In this document: positions 1-10,516 of the stretch, one piece after another | Numbering within the stretch: position 1 is the first letter of the stretch | How the letters are laid out: the number at the start of each line of letters is the position of its first letter | From: Arabidopsis thaliana | Lineage: Eukaryota; Streptophyta; Magnoliopsida; Brassicales; Brassicaceae | Direction of reading: 5' to 3' | Length of the DNA: 64,000 nucleotides | NCBI RefSeq assembly: GCF_000001735.4 | Contig: NC_003074.8 | Location: forward strand, 22,017,261-22,081,260 | The notes under the pieces: generated by a model | Database searches by the model: none | Told to the model about the DNA's origin: nothing | What the model saw: only the letters and a program-made list of their open reading frames with translations | Translations under genes and position numbers: made by a program

Positions 1-344
1 CTGGCTTGATTCAGGAGATAGGAATAAGACTAATCATATGAAAACTTGAGCAATACTTAGTCTCTTGAATATTGAATTAAAACCTATCTTTGAAAACCAA
101 GACTGTTTTCTTTGATAATTTGAACATTCATTTAGTTTCCATGTCGCTCTATTACAAGAACATGTATTAGGATTTGATCTAATTGCTTAATAGAACAATT
201 GCTTTGGCTTGATTCAGGAAGCCTATCTAGGAATAAGAGTAAACATGTGGAATTTGAGCAAGACTTAGTGTCTTGACTCTTGAATCATGAAACCAAGATT
301 GTTGTTAGCTAATCTAATCTAGTTTCCATCTCGCTTTGTTACAG
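1..344 (+). repeat. Duplicated segment inside the RPB8 intron
   Basis: The intron upstream of the penultimate RPB8 exon holds two similar copies, about 1-155 and 205-344. Shared blocks are GGCTTGATTCAGGA, GGAATAAGA, AACTTGAGCAA, ACTTAGT, TCTTGAAT and TAGTTTCCAT followed by a pyrimidine-rich end. The second copy supplies the real acceptor (TTACAG at 340-344). A third diverged copy lies at about 4549-4697. Confidence 0.6.
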
Positions 345-663
345 GGAGCAAAGAAAACACTTGCAGATAAGTATGAATACATCATGCACGGGAAGCTTTA
401 CAAGATCTCTGAGCGTGACGGCAAAACTCCAAAAGCGTAAGAATCCCATATACCTAGACCAACAAAATCATTTTTTCCCAAAGAGATCCAATTTAACTTA
501 CAGATCTAACCATCATGCTTCGGTTTCTATCTTGCAATTATGTGTTTGCAGAGAGTTATATGTTTCGTTCGGGGGGCTCCTGATGTTGCTTCAGGGAGAT
601 CCAGCTCATATTTCTCACTTCGAACTTGACCAGAGGCTCTTTCTACTCATGAGGAAGCTTTGA
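345..663 (+). CDS. NRPB8B: RNA polymerase subunit RPB8, 3' end (last two exons, partial)
   Basis: RPB8 is a small subunit shared by nuclear RNA polymerases I, II and III (and by plant IV/V). Two terminal exons are visible, 345..436 and 552..663, joined in phase across a GT-AG intron of 115 bases. The first begins [20 protein letters not shown] and the second carries [17 protein letters not shown] and ends LFLLMRKL-stop, the classic RPB8 C-terminus of the OB-fold. The start and upstream exons lie outside the window. Bases 1-344 are intron. Choosing the B paralogue rests on remembered gene order with the F-box/jacalin and DPH2 genes, not on the sequence itself. Confidence 0.9.
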
Positions 664-929
664 GATGCCATTGTCTAATCACTTTCCGAGAATATTCGCA
701 TAAAAACCGAATTAACAGAGAGCTTTCTTATAAAAGCTTTATCTTATGTTAAACTTTGCTATTATAAATACTATTTTCATGAAGCAACTCTTGTACATCC
801 AATATTTAACTGTCCAATTGAATTATGCTTGTAGCTCAGAGCTGTTGATGAATGATGATAACCACTTGAGGCCAATAAGTTATAAAACAAACAGAGACAA
901 AAAAATTGTTTCTTTTCTAACAACACTCT
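664..929. other. Intergenic, 3' flank of RPB8
   Basis: AT-rich DNA downstream of RPB8. No coding signal beyond chance ORFs. It probably holds the RPB8 3' UTR and polyadenylation region. Confidence 0.5.
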
Positions 930-1461
930 CACATGTGTTTAGTAATATTCTCTCTTTGAACAATAACACTAAGCCAATAAAACAAAAAAGTCAGTTTCTG
1001 GCGTAGCAGGAATTTTTCTTTGTGATAGTGAAGTTTTTGGAGTTGTTGTTACTCATGCTTGTATCCAGACGCCTTCCCACTTCTCCCAACTGTATGAGGC
1101 TCATGCGTATTATCGCTGTTTACCTCCAAACCATGATAAGCATGGCTGAGGAAATACTCGGATCCTGATTTTGCAGCTGTTTGATTTAGTGAGTGAGTTA
1201 TGATTATTGCCTCTCAACTGCAATGCTTTCTCTGCAGCTTATACTAATGCCATTGGCTCTCATGTGTCCGTCTTCTTCTCCATTCTTTGCTTGATCTGCA
1301 TCAAGTAGATTGTCAAACTCATGGAATCAAAAATGGCTTTGGTTGACTTAACAATGTATCAAGCTTTCTATGATACCGTTTGTTTTGTGATCTTCTAGGT
1401 AACCACCCTGAAAGAAGAAGATCCGTGGCTCCTCTGATCCGCTATATATGTGCTTCTGAAA
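930..1461 (-). pseudogene. Partial copy of the DPH2 3' end
   Basis: This stretch matches the true DPH2 end at about 8005-8515 in the same orientation. It covers the last exon (1056 to about 1310), the last intron and part of exon 9, plus the immediate 3' flank. Shared blocks include GTATCCAGACGCCTTCCC, TGCAATGCTTTCTCTGCAGC and GTAACCACCCTGAAAGAAG. The final KHE-stop is retained. In the exon copy the GACACAGGAGAGACAATG stretch reads GACGGACACATGAGAGCC, with net indels that break the frame. No upstream DPH2 exons are present, so it cannot encode an enzyme. It is a non-processed genomic fragment, since the intron sequence is kept. Confidence 0.85.
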
Positions 1462-2292
1462 AGTGGTTAGCAATTTGTGAATTGTGATCACTTGCGGCAT
1501 TTAGGTTCATATTGGGTGTACGATTTTGGATTATAAAGAAAATCATCAAAACGTTCGTAGAACACAATTCACAAATTTATTGATTTAAACTAGAACGATA
1601 CACGTAACTGATTCTTCTTTTTGCATGTCCAAAATTATCATCAAGACCGGACTAATCATCATAGGATACATGTGAAAGTTGCAGCCTCTTACATTTTCTC
1701 CGTAACTATTTTGCTGTCCTGCTTTTATCCCTACATTTTCTGAGAGAAAGTCTTCTGTCAGTGCTAGATTTCATACTTATTCCATGACTAAAGTTACTTT
1801 ACTTCATTTCATAATCAAATAATATACTTTCTATTTAAATTATTATATAATTTGTTGACAAAAAAAATATAGGTATCTAAGAAGTAAAAAGTATATTTTT
1901 CATATATATTAAATTAAATTAAACATGTTCTAAAAAGGGATAATATTTTTTATTTATTTATCTAACTTTTGGTATAATTATTTATTTTCTGATACAAATC
2001 TACTCACTCACATCCAGATTATATGTATTTTCTCTTTCTAATTGCCTCATATCTACAGTCATTCATTTTTTTATAGGTTTTCTTTCCTAATTACAATCAT
2101 TTATGGACAAAAGTTAAAAAAATAAAAATAAAATTTTCTTTTCTCTTCATTTTCCCATCTATTAATATATATAGTTATTATATTCTTCATGTAGTAATAG
2201 TAGCAGTATCTGTAAGCATTGAATTTCTGTTATACACATCCATCTATATATTATCTTGTTCTGATATATTATCATAAAGCTAAAAAAAAGGT
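1462..2292. other. Intergenic, upstream of the F-box/jacalin gene
   Basis: AT-rich sequence without coding signal. It serves as the upstream region of the gene starting at 2293. A clear TATA motif is hard to choose because the whole stretch is rich in A and T. Confidence 0.4.
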
Positions 2293-3939
2293 ATGATGCA
2301 ACCAGATCATGACCTGCCGTATGATTTGGAGGGAGAGATACTCTCTCACCTTCCAATACAAATTCTCGCTCGATTTAGATGTGTTTGCAAGAGATGGAAC
2401 ACTCTTTTCAAGGAAAGGAGGTTCTTCAACAGTGATTTGGGTCTCGCCCGTCCACAATTCATCTTGCTTGCCGAATCCAAGATTTGCTCGGTGGACGTTA
2501 ATCTTGACGGCCCATCTATAGAGGTGCATAACTTGCCCTCAGATATTCCCGGTTATAAACTTTATATGCCCATGCACGTCGAATATTGCGACGGGTTATT
2601 TCTTTATGCAACCTGTTATGGGATTGGGATTTGCAACCCATGGCTGAGACAGATTAGATGGTTCAAATCCAGTTATGAAGGTTATGATTTCAGTGGGATG
2701 GGATACGACAATAGTAGACAGGACAAGCACTACAAGATCTTAGGGTCTTACTGTACAAATACAACCATGAATGCTAGTGTCACCGAGTTGGGATCCGATG
2801 CATGGAAATCTTACGAATTTGCATTCCATAGTTGGAATTTATCTATGTCGCCTTATAGTGTTTCATTGAATGGAAATTTGTATTGGGTTGCTTATAATCA
2901 TGAGTCTCGTGATTATTTTATTCAAAGCTTCGACTTTTCTACGGTGAGCTTCAAACACTATTGTATCTTGCCTACTAAAAACGGGCATCGTCAATGCGAT
3001 GGTAGATCACTTGCGATATTTAGGGAAGATCGATTTTCGTTTTTAGAGCAAGAGATCTATAACACAAGGAATATAGAGATTTGGGTGACAAAAGAAACTA
3101 TTAAAAATGGGGATGGAGAAGCTGTAGAGTGGGTGAATTTGATGAGTGTGTTAGTTCCCGAATGGTCGAGTTTAAGTGTCAACTATTACCCGCCAAGTTA
3201 CTTCGTCGATGAAGATAAAGTTGGTTTGACTCTTGTAATATGTTGTTATAACAAGGAGGGAAAAGCTTATATTTATATTGCCAAGGGAGATAAGTTCCAT
3301 GAAATTGAAATAAAAGATTTGGTTGAGTATAATCCTCGTCACCGTACCTATTTTCCCAATTTGATCCAAGTTCCTACGTTTACGATGAGCGGTAGGAGTA
3401 TAACCCAACATCAGGTTGAATCTCGCTTCGCACCCCTCAGGGGAATACAAGTGAGCGTTGGAGTTGGAGGAGACGAGTGGGACGATGGTTTCTTCGACAA
3501 TGTAAAGGAAATAATTATACATACAAATTCTTTAGGCATCATCTTTGTCAAGTTTTACTACCGCAACGGTAACGTACGTGTAGCCGGAGCCGCTCATGGG
3601 GATTCCACCGAGACTCGCGGGGTGAAATTTCTTTTGTTTTATTTATTTTCTACCTTAACATTTTCATATATACAACTATATACTTTATGGCTTTTTATAC
3701 AGCTTATGGTTCCCGACGACGACTACATTGAAGCCGTCCAAGGGACCTACACTGAGAGTCACATCACCTCCATGGCGTTCCGGTTGCACAAGGGCAACCG
3801 GTCGCTACGGTTTGGATTCTTCGAGGGAATGTCCTTTGTGCTTGGAGGAGCACGAGGCTCAAAGATCATCGGATTTTACGGAAGAAGCTCTGATCTCTAC
3901 CTCACCGCTTTCGGCGTGCACTTCTCCCCCCTTCCCTAG
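2293..3939 (+). CDS. F-box protein with C-terminal jacalin-like lectin domain
   Basis: Exons 2293..3621 and 3703..3939 give 521 residues. The N-terminus (about residues 6-42, DLPYDLEGEILSHLPIQILA then FRCVCKRW) is a typical plant F-box, which binds an ASK/SKP1 adaptor in an SCF ubiquitin ligase. The middle (about 50-370) resembles the F-box-associated FBA region with repeated aromatic/tryptophan blocks. From about residue 382 a jacalin-related lectin domain follows (VGVGGDEWDDGFFDNVKEII, then DDDYIEAVQGTY and FYGRSSDLYLTAFGVHF), so the likely role is substrate recognition through a carbohydrate-type fold. The 81-base intron is a multiple of three and free of stops, so retention would add 27 residues (548 total). 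Specific substrate unknown. Confidence 0.85.
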   Translation: MMQPDHDLPYDLEGEILSHLPIQILARFRCVCKRWNTLFKERRFFNSDLGLARPQFILLAESKICSVDVNLDGPSIEVHNLPSDIPGYKLYMPMHVEYCDGLFLYATCYGIGICNPWLRQIRWFKSSYEGYDFSGMGYDNSRQDKHYKILGSYCTNTTMNASVTELGSDAWKSYEFAFHSWNLSMSPYSVSLNGNLYWVAYNHESRDYFIQSFDFSTVSFKHYCILPTKNGHRQCDGRSLAIFREDRFSFLEQEIYNTRNIEIWVTKETIKNGDGEAVEWVNLMSVLVPEWSSLSVNYYPPSYFVDEDKVGLTLVICCYNKEGKAYIYIAKGDKFHEIEIKDLVEYNPRHRTYFPNLIQVPTFTMSGRSITQHQVESRFAPLRGIQVSVGVGGDEWDDGFFDNVKEIIIHTNSLGIIFVKFYYRNGNVRVAGAAHGDSTETRGVKFLLFYLFSTLTFSYIQLYTLWLFIQLMVPDDDYIEAVQGTYTESHITSMAFRLHKGNRSLRFGFFEGMSFVLGGARGSKIIGFYGRSSDLYLTAFGVHFSPLP

Positions 3940-4548
3940 ATTTTTCATTTCCAAGATGAATAATGATGTGTAAGATGGGAGCCTAGTAATTCATTTACTC
4001 TATTTTTTGTTTAATATCTTTACTAAATAAAATTTGATGTCTCAAGCTAAATGTTACTAGTCAATCTATCAGATTTTGTTGAAAGTAAAACTAATTCGCA
4101 TGAAAGTAGGATAATAATCAACTGATCAAAGTTTTGGAAAAATTAGATATACAAATAACTAATAGAAAGTAAACACAATTTAAACAAATATGAAAACCTA
4201 ATATATATTTAATCATATGTGATAAAGTTTAACTGGAAACAAAATAGTAGAAAAATAGAAAAAAATCAAATTGTCAATGTTTAAACCTCTTTTTGTATGG
4301 GTGATATGATGTTGTTTTCTATTTCGTCATTCATATCTAGTATATTCTTATTGTGGTCTTTTTCTGTATCATTTATTTGATGTGCATTTCCTCTAAAACT
4401 TCATTTAGTACCAAGCAAATTTTCAGGTTTCTACATGCTAATTAGCACACTTGTGCTTTATTTCGCTCCGTTATAAGCTGAACTTTTACTATATTATGTA
4501 TAATATGGTTCACATACTCTTGTTTGTTTGTTTGGTCTTTTTACTCCG

Positions 4549-4697
4549 GTAAGGAATAAGACTAGACATATGAAACTTGACCAAGGCTTAGTGTCTTGAA
4601 TCTTGGAATAAAACCTATCTATGAAAAACAAGATTGTTTGTTTGATAATCTGAACACGCACTTCATCTGATTTAGTTTACATCTCTCTCTATCACAG
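4549..4697 (+). repeat. Dispersed third copy of RPB8 intron segment
   Basis: Similar along about 150 bases to the two copies at 1-155 and 205-344, ending like them in a pyrimidine-rich stretch with CACAG. No RPB8 exon follows; the downstream bases (GTGGCAATGAAAAATG) do not continue the RPB8 frame. Confidence 0.55.
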
Positions 4698-6624
4698 GTG
4701 GCAATGAAAAATGATGATCGATGAAGTCGGTTGAGCCTTATGCGACTAATTAAATTGTAGAACCAACATTTGATGATTCTGTTATGTAGAAGAACCAACA
4801 TTTGTTTCATTTGATTTAGAATTAAGTTCTGTCGTGTGAAGTTGATTCTGAGTATCTTCCCATGATACTCTCTTTCGATGTTCTCCGATATCTCTTTATT
4901 AAAGCCATCATGATACACATTCAGATGGTTTCTCGTATACGTTTAGTTCAATTTTTTACTTTCTCATTAATGCATATATATATATATATATCTACTGGAA
5001 AATTTTGGTTAAAGTTGTGTGAGCATTGGCGAAAATCCTCCCACTAAATGATGAAAAAAGTTTCCAACTTGCTATGTTGTTCTTGTAATCTTCTTACTAT
5101 TTTTTCAGTTCTTTTTTTTCTTCATAATTGTGTTTTTAAATTGGGAAAATTTCCTAATTGTTAATGGTCCTCCAAATTATGTGTCAAATAAAATTTGTAG
5201 AAATACCAAAATAAACACAAGAGATTAAGCATGATATACCCTTGATCTTAAAGTGCGATTCCACTTAAAAATCAAACTCGGATCGCTAAAATAGTCAAAA
5301 GTATCTAGTAATCAAAGACTAAGAAATGACTGGCTTCGAATATGAGTGGATAATTATTAATGTCTGTCTTATCCATATATAAATCTTGTTTTATATTATT
5401 TTCAAAGTTTCAACTCAGGAGTATTTCGTAGGAACATATCTAGTAAGAACATTAATGTACACTTAATTTTAACCACTCTCTTGCATCACAAGTAAAATAA
5501 AAATAAAAATATATGGGTTAATTAACATGAAACATTAAAAAAAAAAAAAAAAAAAACATGAAAGGCCAATAGAATTAAAGACAGCGGTTTTTTTCCCACC
5601 GATTTTCGTATTAGATTTCTAGTGGAAAGTGTTAGAATATAGGAAATATGGAATATTTCCTTATTCCTGATTATGACAAATATGTAAACAATATACTTGT
5701 AGAGCACTCGTGTTATGCCTATATAAGGCTTATGTTAATATCATAAATCTCCATGGAGATTCATAATATTACAGAAAGATGAGGAGTCAAGACGGTTTTG
5801 TCGTGTGTGTGTTTTTCTTTTGTTAATCTATATAAGGAAAACGTGTGCGTTGATCTTACAAATATAATAAAGTTAATCTATACAAGGAAAACGTGTTAGA
5901 AAGTTGCATAAAAGTATTTAATCGTATAAATGAAAATGGTCTCATTCTTAATAAAAAGATTTTAACAAGAAAAAAACCAAACGAGTCAAGACGAAAGTAA
6001 AACGAATTGACAATGGAACCTATTATTCGTTGTGTCTTAATCGTGGCTTAGTTGTATCATGTATGGTACATACGTTGATACACGAAGTAGGTAGTGAGTC
6101 GTGGTTTTTTCTCTTCTGTATTTACATTCCACTCACTTTCTTTCTTGCATCATCCTTACACAACTACTTCCTATAAATAGAAAGAGACTACTAAGAACTT
6201 TACATCTGAAGTATGGAATTAATTTAGCAACTAAAAAAATTCAAGAGAGCAAAAAGAACTATATATACCCCCTCCTACCTCATGAAGTATCATCGCTCTC
6301 ATTCTCTCAAGCATCATCACATATACAGCTTGAATTAGAGCTAAGAAACTGAAAGGTCACGAATACTCACTTTCTCTACTTTTAGTTTCTCTCTTCATAT
6401 TAATCTTCTTTCTATGTTACTGGTACTTATTCGTCGTCTCTGTAGATTAAATACATTATACTTTTAGTTTCGCTCTACATAGTCCCCCTACCCAATTCAT
6501 CATTCTCAAGTATCTATCGTCACACATACCTTGAAAACTCAAAAGTCTCACGAAATATAGTTTTCTCTTCTTTTACTTTAGACCGTCATTTCTTTAAATC
6601 TATAGTAGTCTGTAATCTACATAT

Positions 6625-6628
<4 letters not shown>

Positions 6629-6662
<34 letters not shown>
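6629..6662. repeat. TA dinucleotide microsatellite
   Basis: An uninterrupted TA run of about 17 units, 117 bases upstream of the jacalin start codon. Confidence 0.9.
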
Positions 6663-6664
<2 letters not shown>

Positions 6665-6778
6665 ATTGGTTATATATAAGTATATTTTAATTAACTAAAG
6701 ACAAATACGTAGTTGATCATTACTAATTTACTATGATTGCGCCGTAACTGAGTTTGTGTTTGAATCTTTCAGGAAATA

Positions 6779-7236
6779 ATGGCATTTCGTATGAGCCGAG
6801 ATCATGCGGACTTTGTTGCTCATGGTGGAACCGAGTGGGATGATGGGGCCTTCGTGAACGTTAAGAAGATAAAAATATTTCACGATTGGGCTGGTATCAC
6901 CTTGGTTCAGTTTGACTATATCGACGGCACGGGGGCTATTGTAAGCGGTCTCGATCACGGGACAGAACCTTTTCAATTTGATAGAGAACACGGGAGGGTT
7001 CCAGTCGAGGGTGCTCGAGCAGAGGTTAATTACCAAACTAATATTTTTTTAATTCTTTTTTATTGTTTCTATTCCAAAACATTAATGATTTTATTTGTTT
7101 TCCCCATTTTGTTTGGTAGTTTTGGCTGAGAGACGATGAATACATCACAATCGTCACAGCATTCGGCGGATATTGTGTGAGGAAGATTGAGTTCATCACA
7201 AACAAGCGAACCTTTGACTTCGGTGGTTTTAATTGA
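6779..7236 (+). CDS. Short jacalin-related lectin protein
   Basis: Exons 6779..7024 and 7120..7236 (both phase 0) encode about 120 residues. The protein is almost only a jacalin fold: HGGTEWDDGAFVNVKKIKIF at residues 17-36, then HGTE-like HGTEPF, and WLRDDEYITIVTAFGGY in exon 2, ending TNKRTFDFGGFN. Jacalin domains usually run about 140-150 residues; the final strands after the TNKRT motif are missing, so this is a short or truncated member. The intron sits at the same place as in the F-box/jacalin gene, just before the DD-Y-I strand, which points to common ancestry of the two domains. No signal peptide is seen, so it would be cytosolic or nuclear. The start at 6779 follows GAAATA; an upstream exon cannot be excluded. 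Confidence 0.7.
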
Positions 7237-8094
7237 CCACCTTAAATGTTTTCTTTAAAGATATCTTCCATAGGATTATAATTAGTTCTTACAAAGTTAA
7301 GGTCAGATTATAATTTGCATCTCAATTAATATTTAATACATATGCAGTAATTTTTTTGACTAATGTTAAAATGACATTTATAATTATTTTTATCTCATGA
7401 AAGAAAGATAAAGATAATAAAATATCTAATACCTAATTTTAATATAAGATGAAATAAAAAAAATAACATTTGAACACAAAACAGAGTCTAAGAAAAAGAT
7501 GATAAAACGTGTTTGTTTTTTTTACAAAGGAAAGGAAAGAATCATAATTAAAGTGAGACATCCTTAGACGATTCTTTGCTATGCTCTTCGACTTCACTCA
7601 CTTTGCTCTTCGACTTCACTCACTTTGTTCTTCTTCATCTAAAGAGGTCATCTACCGAGCTTAGACAAAGACGTACCTCTTCTGATGAGACCTTACCATG
7701 CTCTGCGACAAGAACATTGTAATCTCTTCCTTTCAGATAAGAGAGAGTCTTGACAAACAAGTTGAAACAACTTTTTTAAAATTTAAGACCTTTTGAAAAG
7801 GTTTTAATTAACCTTAAACTTTAAAGATATCTTCCATAAACTTATAATTGATTCTTACAAAGTTAAGGCTAGATCTACTTTGCATCTCAATTAATACGTT
7901 TGTAACATTTAACAACTTAATAAGGAAGGAAATGGTATGAGAGAGAGGGAGAGAGAAAAAGGATATAATGGACGGCAAACATTTTGTGTGTGTGCAAACA
8001 TTTTCTCTTCTAACAATCTCATAGGAAGCCAGTAAAACAGTGTCTGACATAGCACAAATCTTTCTTTGTGATCAAACTCAACTTCTTGGAGTTG
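7237..8094. other. Intergenic between jacalin gene and DPH2 with local repeats
   Basis: Contains a pair of about 95-base repeats (7240-7345 and 7810-7903), a 22-base tandem repeat (7583-7626) and the 3' UTR side of DPH2. No gene is seen. Confidence 0.6.
7583..7632. repeat. 22-base tandem repeat
   Basis: The unit GCTCTTCGACTTCACTCACTTT occurs twice without change (7583-7604 and 7605-7626), and a partial third unit (GTTCTTC) follows. Confidence 0.85.
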
Positions 8095-10516
8095 CTACTC
8101 GTGCTTGTATCCAGACGCCTTCCCGCTTCTCCCAACTATATAAGGCTCCGGCAAAGTATTCTCACTATTTATCTCCAAACCGCGATAAACTCGGTTAAGG
8201 AAATACTCAGGTCCTGATTTTGCAGCGGTTTGTTTAGTCAATGAGTTATGATCATTGCCTCGCAACTGCAATGCTTTCTCTGCAGCTTGTACCAATGTCA
8301 TTGTCTCTCCTGTGTCTTCTTCTCCATTCTTAGCTTGATCTGCATCAAGTAGCACACTGTTTGTCAAACTCATGGAATTAACAAAATAAAAGGCTATTGT
8401 TGACTGAACAATGTATCCAGCTTTCTATGATACCATTTGTTTTGTGATCTTCTACGTAACCACCCTGAAAGAAGGAGAACCGTGGCTCCTCTGATCCGAT
8501 ATGTGCTTCTGATTCTGATTTTACAGAGTTGATCACATCTTGGAAATGCATTAGGTATGCACCTGTCCATTCACTCCCTCTGCAGAAACAGGAACACCAG
8601 ACACACCGACTCAGGAACCTCGTGGATCGAATACAAAAACTATTAACGATTTTCGCATTATAATAATTTCTCTCTGTACCTGCTAAAAGCAAGATTGGCT
8701 TCGAACGGAGTAATGACAGGGGACATGAACTCTTTGCTATCTAAAAGAGCCGTTTGGGCACATGAGATGTAGATGAAAACATCGCACTAAGAGAAAAACA
8801 CAAGACAGAAAAAGACATTACTCACTTGACATATCTCACTTTGATAATTACAGCTAATTGGAAGGCTCTGTTGTTTAACTTACCTCGGGGAAGTTTGCGA
8901 GTTTGGCCGGGTTAGGCCGTCCCATGGCAAGAATGTAAGATTTTTTGCCAGCTGCAGATATGAGTGCTTGCATATGGTGAATCATATGAAGGTAACCAGC
9001 TGCATATATTGCCAGGTGACATTAGACATTTAATGAACTTATCAATCTTGACATCACAAAATCAATCTTGACAACACAAATGCAGAAGAATAGGAACTTA
9101 CCAACACCAAGAGTCCCCACCAAAATACCTATAATATTCGCATCCTTAGCTTTTTCCACCAAGTAATATCTGCAACACATAACTCTGAATGAGGACTTGA
9201 AATGTAATTCAACAGAGATAATAAAGAAGATCGAAATGATTGACAAAGTTTCATATTGTGATGTATAATGTCTGCTTGAAAAAAGTGATTATACCGTCGC
9301 TTAAGTATCCTTCTTTGTTGATAAAATTCCGTCACCAAAGAATCTTCTTCAGCATCATATCTGACTAACATCAACAAACGAACATAAACAAGAAGATAAG
9401 CTACTCATGCCTTAGTCAACCCATTGGATATTTGTTTAAGAAAAATGGATCAAGAAATTTCCATGGATAGAGCCATATACCTATGTCACAACCATTGAAG
9501 GTCAGTACTACATTGGCAAAAGCTGAACTGTCAGAACCTATCCAGAAAAGTAAATAGTCCTCGATTTTGCTTCCTTCTGGCAAGTCCCAAGTTAGCCCTC
9601 CTAGTCTATAGCTCCTAGATGAGGATAAGCTATCACTAGAATCACTTTCGCTATATGGTCTCGGATGCTCCATGGATTCTCTAGGATCTTTGGATGGACT
9701 AATGAATGAACACAAGACATTGGCTACAGATAATTGAGAATCAGTCTTCGATAATCCTAATTCTTCTCGGATTTGTGGAATTACATGCGCGTATTCTAGA
9801 CCATAAAGAATCTGAAAACAAAGCAAAGATTGAGAAAACAGAACATGTTCATCAATACCTATACCATAAAGATAAACTTATGAAAACAAAGCAAAGATAG
9901 AGCGATAAGCCTCACATACCATGATAGGCTTATCGCTCTTTGACGCATAATCTATCAAATGCTTAACACAGCTGGAGACGTTTATCGAAGCTTTCCCAAA
10001 AACGAAGAATGCTGGAAGAACTGATGTCCTGTGAAAACATAGAACCTCACAATAAGACATTGTTTCAACAAGGGAATTTAAAGCAATTACATAGATGAAG
10101 AAAAGGGTTTATGACTCACGGGCTTAGACATGTTTGACCGTAATGAACAACACATTCAGAATCAATATGCAAAGCTCCAACTTCATCAATACAGCAACTA
10201 CCATAAGTTGTGTCAGCCATTACAAAGAACCTGACTTCTCTGTCAGTAAGCAAACGAGTTTTGCTCTTAAGAGCACTCACGACCTTAGTCGAATCTTTTA
10301 ACAACTCATCCGGGAACTATGAAAGAAAAAAACTAAGCTTTATCATCAAATATTCATTGAAGTAACAATTTGAAGCTAAGAAACAAAATCAAACTTCTTC
10401 ATTCAGAAACTGGAGAAAAGGTTTGGTACCTGTAAAGCAATTCTGGTGAAGCTTTTGCTAATAATGAACTCCGCCGTACGGTTAATCTCGTACTTTGATT
10501 CAAATTCCAACTCCAT
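8095..10516 (-). CDS. DPH2: DPH2-type diphthamide biosynthesis protein
   Basis: Ten exons on the minus strand (10516..10430, 10316..10120, 10028..9920, 9811..9481, 9364..9295, 9169..9102, 8999..8884, 8786..8680, 8579..8434, 8339..8095) join in phase to 491 residues. DPH2 partners DPH1 in the [4Fe-4S] enzyme that transfers the 3-amino-3-carboxypropyl group of S-adenosylmethionine to a histidine of elongation factor 2, the first step of diphthamide synthesis in the cytosol. Family marks are ADTTYGSCCIDEVGALHI (about residues 64-81), VHYGQTCLSP, LEYAHVIPQI, IGILVGTLGVAGY, LAMGRPNPAKLANFPECDVF and YISCAQTALLDSKEF (about 333-347), which bring the scattered cluster-type cysteines. It faces a divergent gene at 11841. 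Confidence 0.95.

Larger units (their letters stand above)
3940..6778. other. Long AT-rich intergenic region
   Basis: No convincing gene. It contains a diverged copy of the RPB8 intron segment at about 4549-4697 (GGAATAAGACTAGACATATG, AAAACCTATCTATGAAAA, TTTAGTTTACATCTC), a poly-A run at 5537-5556 and a TA microsatellite near 6629-6662 just upstream of the solo jacalin gene. Short ORFs here look like chance. Confidence 0.5.

Noticed and set aside
2660-2672. GGTTCAAATCC resembling a tRNA T-arm
   Set aside because: It lies inside the F-box coding frame and no acceptor, D-arm or anticodon arm fits around it.
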